Shown: piece by piece, positions 62,844 through 64,000 of the stretch
Position numbering within the stretch: position 1 is the stretch's first letter
Layout of the letters: each line of letters starts with the position of its first letter
Origin: Chaetoderma sp. LZ-2023a
Taxonomy: Eukaryota > Mollusca > Caudofoveata > Chaetodermatida > Chaetodermatidae
Length of the DNA: 64,000 nucleotides
Direction of reading: 5' to 3'
NCBI GenBank assembly: GCA_034401795.1
Contig: CM067359.1
Coordinates: 141,663,278 to 141,727,277, forward strand
Program-made: the position numbers and the translations under genes
Notes under the pieces: model-generated
Databases searched by the model: none
Told to the model about the DNA's origin: nothing
Seen by the model: the letters and a program-made list of their open reading frames with translations, nothing else

Positions 62844-62916
62844 GAACTGAAAGCATACAGCTACAGAAGTTTCACTAAAACTGCTAGACATTACCAATTG
62901 ATGAGAGTGGCCTCAT

Positions 62917-63148
62917 CTTCTTCTTTTCGTTCGCTGATCATACCGCCAGTCCTAAGTGACTATCGACATGATCATAAGCGTTAAGTGCGTGGATCCATGG
63001 TTTATTAGAGTGCGCCGTGCGGCCTGGAACCTCCGTATTCAGCACTCGAGGTTTCTGTCATGGTTACCTCACCCGTACCTCCTTTAGTCGCCTCTTACGA
63101 CACGCAGCGGATACGGAAGGTGTATTCTAAGCCCCACCTACAGGGCTA
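62917..63148 (-). mobile_element. tRNA-related SINE, 232 bp
   Basis: Bounded by the perfect 13-bp duplication AGAGTGGCCTCAT (62904-62916 and 63149-63161). On the minus strand it begins AGCCCTGTAGGTGGGGCTTA, has GTGTCGTAAGAGGCGACTAA, a B-box-like GGTTCCAGGCC (plus 63021-63031), and ends in an A/G-rich tail (AAAAGAAGAAG at 62917-62927). This CGTATCC...CGTAAGAGGCGAC core is, from memory, widespread in invertebrate SINEs. Non-coding; needs LINE machinery in trans. Confidence 0.82.
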
Positions 63149-63260
63149 AGAGTGGCCTCATGAGAGCTTAAAGAATTCAGCGCATGCTTTCTATATATGT
63201 TGATATTTGATTCTTTCAAATAGTTGAAGGTAACGTCCATGACATGTATGCTATTTACAG

Positions 63261-63348
63261 GGTGCTCGAATGGTTCGTGAATTATTTGAGATGGCTCGTG
63301 CTAAGAAGGCTTGTATAATCTTCTTTGATGAGATTGATGCTGTAGGAG
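63261..63348 (+). CDS. PSMC2: PSMC2 coding exon 9 (Walker B)
   Basis: Acceptor ATTTACAG, donor GTAATA. Encodes [20 protein letters not shown] then FFDEIDAVG; the Asp-Glu pair of FFDEIDA is Walker B and drives ATP hydrolysis. Ends one base into the next Gly codon. Later exons lie beyond the window. Confidence 0.97.
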
Positions 63349-63536
63349 GTAATACTTTCTTTAGTCTGCTTCAGTGCTTGTGTAGTGTGTGTTGGAAATA
63401 CTTTGGTGTGTGTGTGCATGTGTATTTACGTGCGTTAATGCATGTGTGCGTGCATGCATGCATGCAGACTGTGTGAGTCACACACGCTTTGAATGTGTAT
63501 TATGATAGAGATAGCATCTGCCAGGTAATTTTGATA
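63349..63536. other. Intron 9 start with GT-rich microsatellite
   Basis: TGTGTGTGCATGTGTATTTA and TGTGTGCGTGCATGCATGCA (63400-63470). No gene content; the ORF reading through the exon 9 donor is incidental. Confidence 0.6.
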
Positions 63537-63880
63537 ATAAAATAAAGGGATTTCTAGCTATATATGCCCCACCCATTTTTAGGTTAGCTCAACCCACTTT
63601 GTAAACACGCTTGAACACTTTGAACCCTGAATTTTGAGAATCTCTTCTAAGGTAAATATACAGGTAAGCTGTTGATATTTTGAAACTAATTTAACTTGGA
63701 GCTGCAACAATTCCCATTGAAATAATTTCAAAACATTCAACAAAATACTTATTACATTGTAAATTCACCAAGGCTTCCAATTAACATGGCGGACATTTTC
63801 CCCTTTCATGACGGACCTGCATCATTTGAAAGTGACATATTTTGGTTATGACATCAGATGCTTGAGTGACAGATCGGATC
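63537..63880 (+). repeat. Foldback family 2 copy
   Basis: GGGATTTCTAGCTATATATG, CAGGTAAGCTGTTGATATTT, shortened hairpin with GGAGCTGCAACAATTCC, TTTCAAAACATTCAACA and GGTTATGACATCAGATGC. The remaining 63881-64000 shows nothing recognisable. Confidence 0.68.
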
Positions 63881-64000
63881 CATACATTGAAAATATTTTC
63901 AAGACTTTCTAATCTTAATTATGACAAACTTTCATCTCGGATGATAGAGGCTTTATTGTAACTGGTGCATCTATCTATTCAGTAGAAGAAAGGCTGCTGT

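Overview
This is a stretch of animal nuclear DNA. It is dominated by one interrupted single-copy gene, PSMC2 (proteasome 26S regulatory ATPase Rpt1), on the + strand. Nine coding exons lie at 908-983, 29753-29790, 32977-33058, 34834-34908, 36100-36256, 49627-49699, 59911-60006, 61912-62076 and 63261-63348. They are joined by GT-AG introns in consistent phase and give about 283 of the usual roughly 433 residues; the gene runs off the right edge. The remaining 98 percent or so is intron filled with transposable elements. The dispersed repeat starting TTAGCTCA and ending GGGCCTCTTGTT, the DIRS and I-type elements and the SINE together suggest a lophotrochozoan invertebrate, most likely a mollusc. 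That assignment is inference.

Layout. 1-645: CR1-like LINE debris. 908-983: PSMC2 exon 1. Intron 1 (984-29752, 28.8 kb) holds a long minus-strand CR1-like LINE (about 1840-8952) cut by two hAT elements and an AGCTCA repeat. Next come two DIRS tyrosine-recombinase retrotransposons, one inserted inside the other (A1 8953-20818, A2 15209-20644). A1 is also cut by a hAT (11045-12787). A degenerate hAT with transposase (20819-22934), a second LINE lineage, a 0.54 kb palindrome with outward TATA boxes (26152-26690) and more AGCTCA repeats follow. Introns 2-4 (29791-36099) carry foldback repeats with CRE-like TGACGTCA sites. Intron 5 (36257-49626) is a nested stack: a 36-bp minisatellite holds a hAT with a near-intact BED transposase, and that hAT holds an apparently full-length I-type LINE flanked by a perfect 199-bp duplication. 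Intron 6 (49700-59910) holds another hAT and a nearly complete DIRS element (B, 51634-58640). B has inverted terminal repeats and an internal complementary region, and it sits at the dyad centre of a hairpin MITE. Introns 7 and 8 hold more copies of that MITE (TTAA ends, piggyBac-like) and a minus-strand SINE.

How it fits together: only PSMC2 looks like a host gene. The mobile elements supply their own machinery. The DIRS elements carry Gag, RT-RNase H and a tyrosine recombinase. The I-type LINE carries a zinc-knuckle ORF1 and an endonuclease/RT/RNase H ORF2. The hAT carries a BED transposase. The most noteworthy points are: a Cys/His-rich N-terminal module shared by the two DIRS Gag lineages; a hairpin beside the DIRS internal complementary region with an apparent compensatory base-pair change; loss of the catalytic tyrosine codons from the otherwise well preserved DIRS B; DIRS inserted in DIRS; and the 199-bp LINE target duplication.
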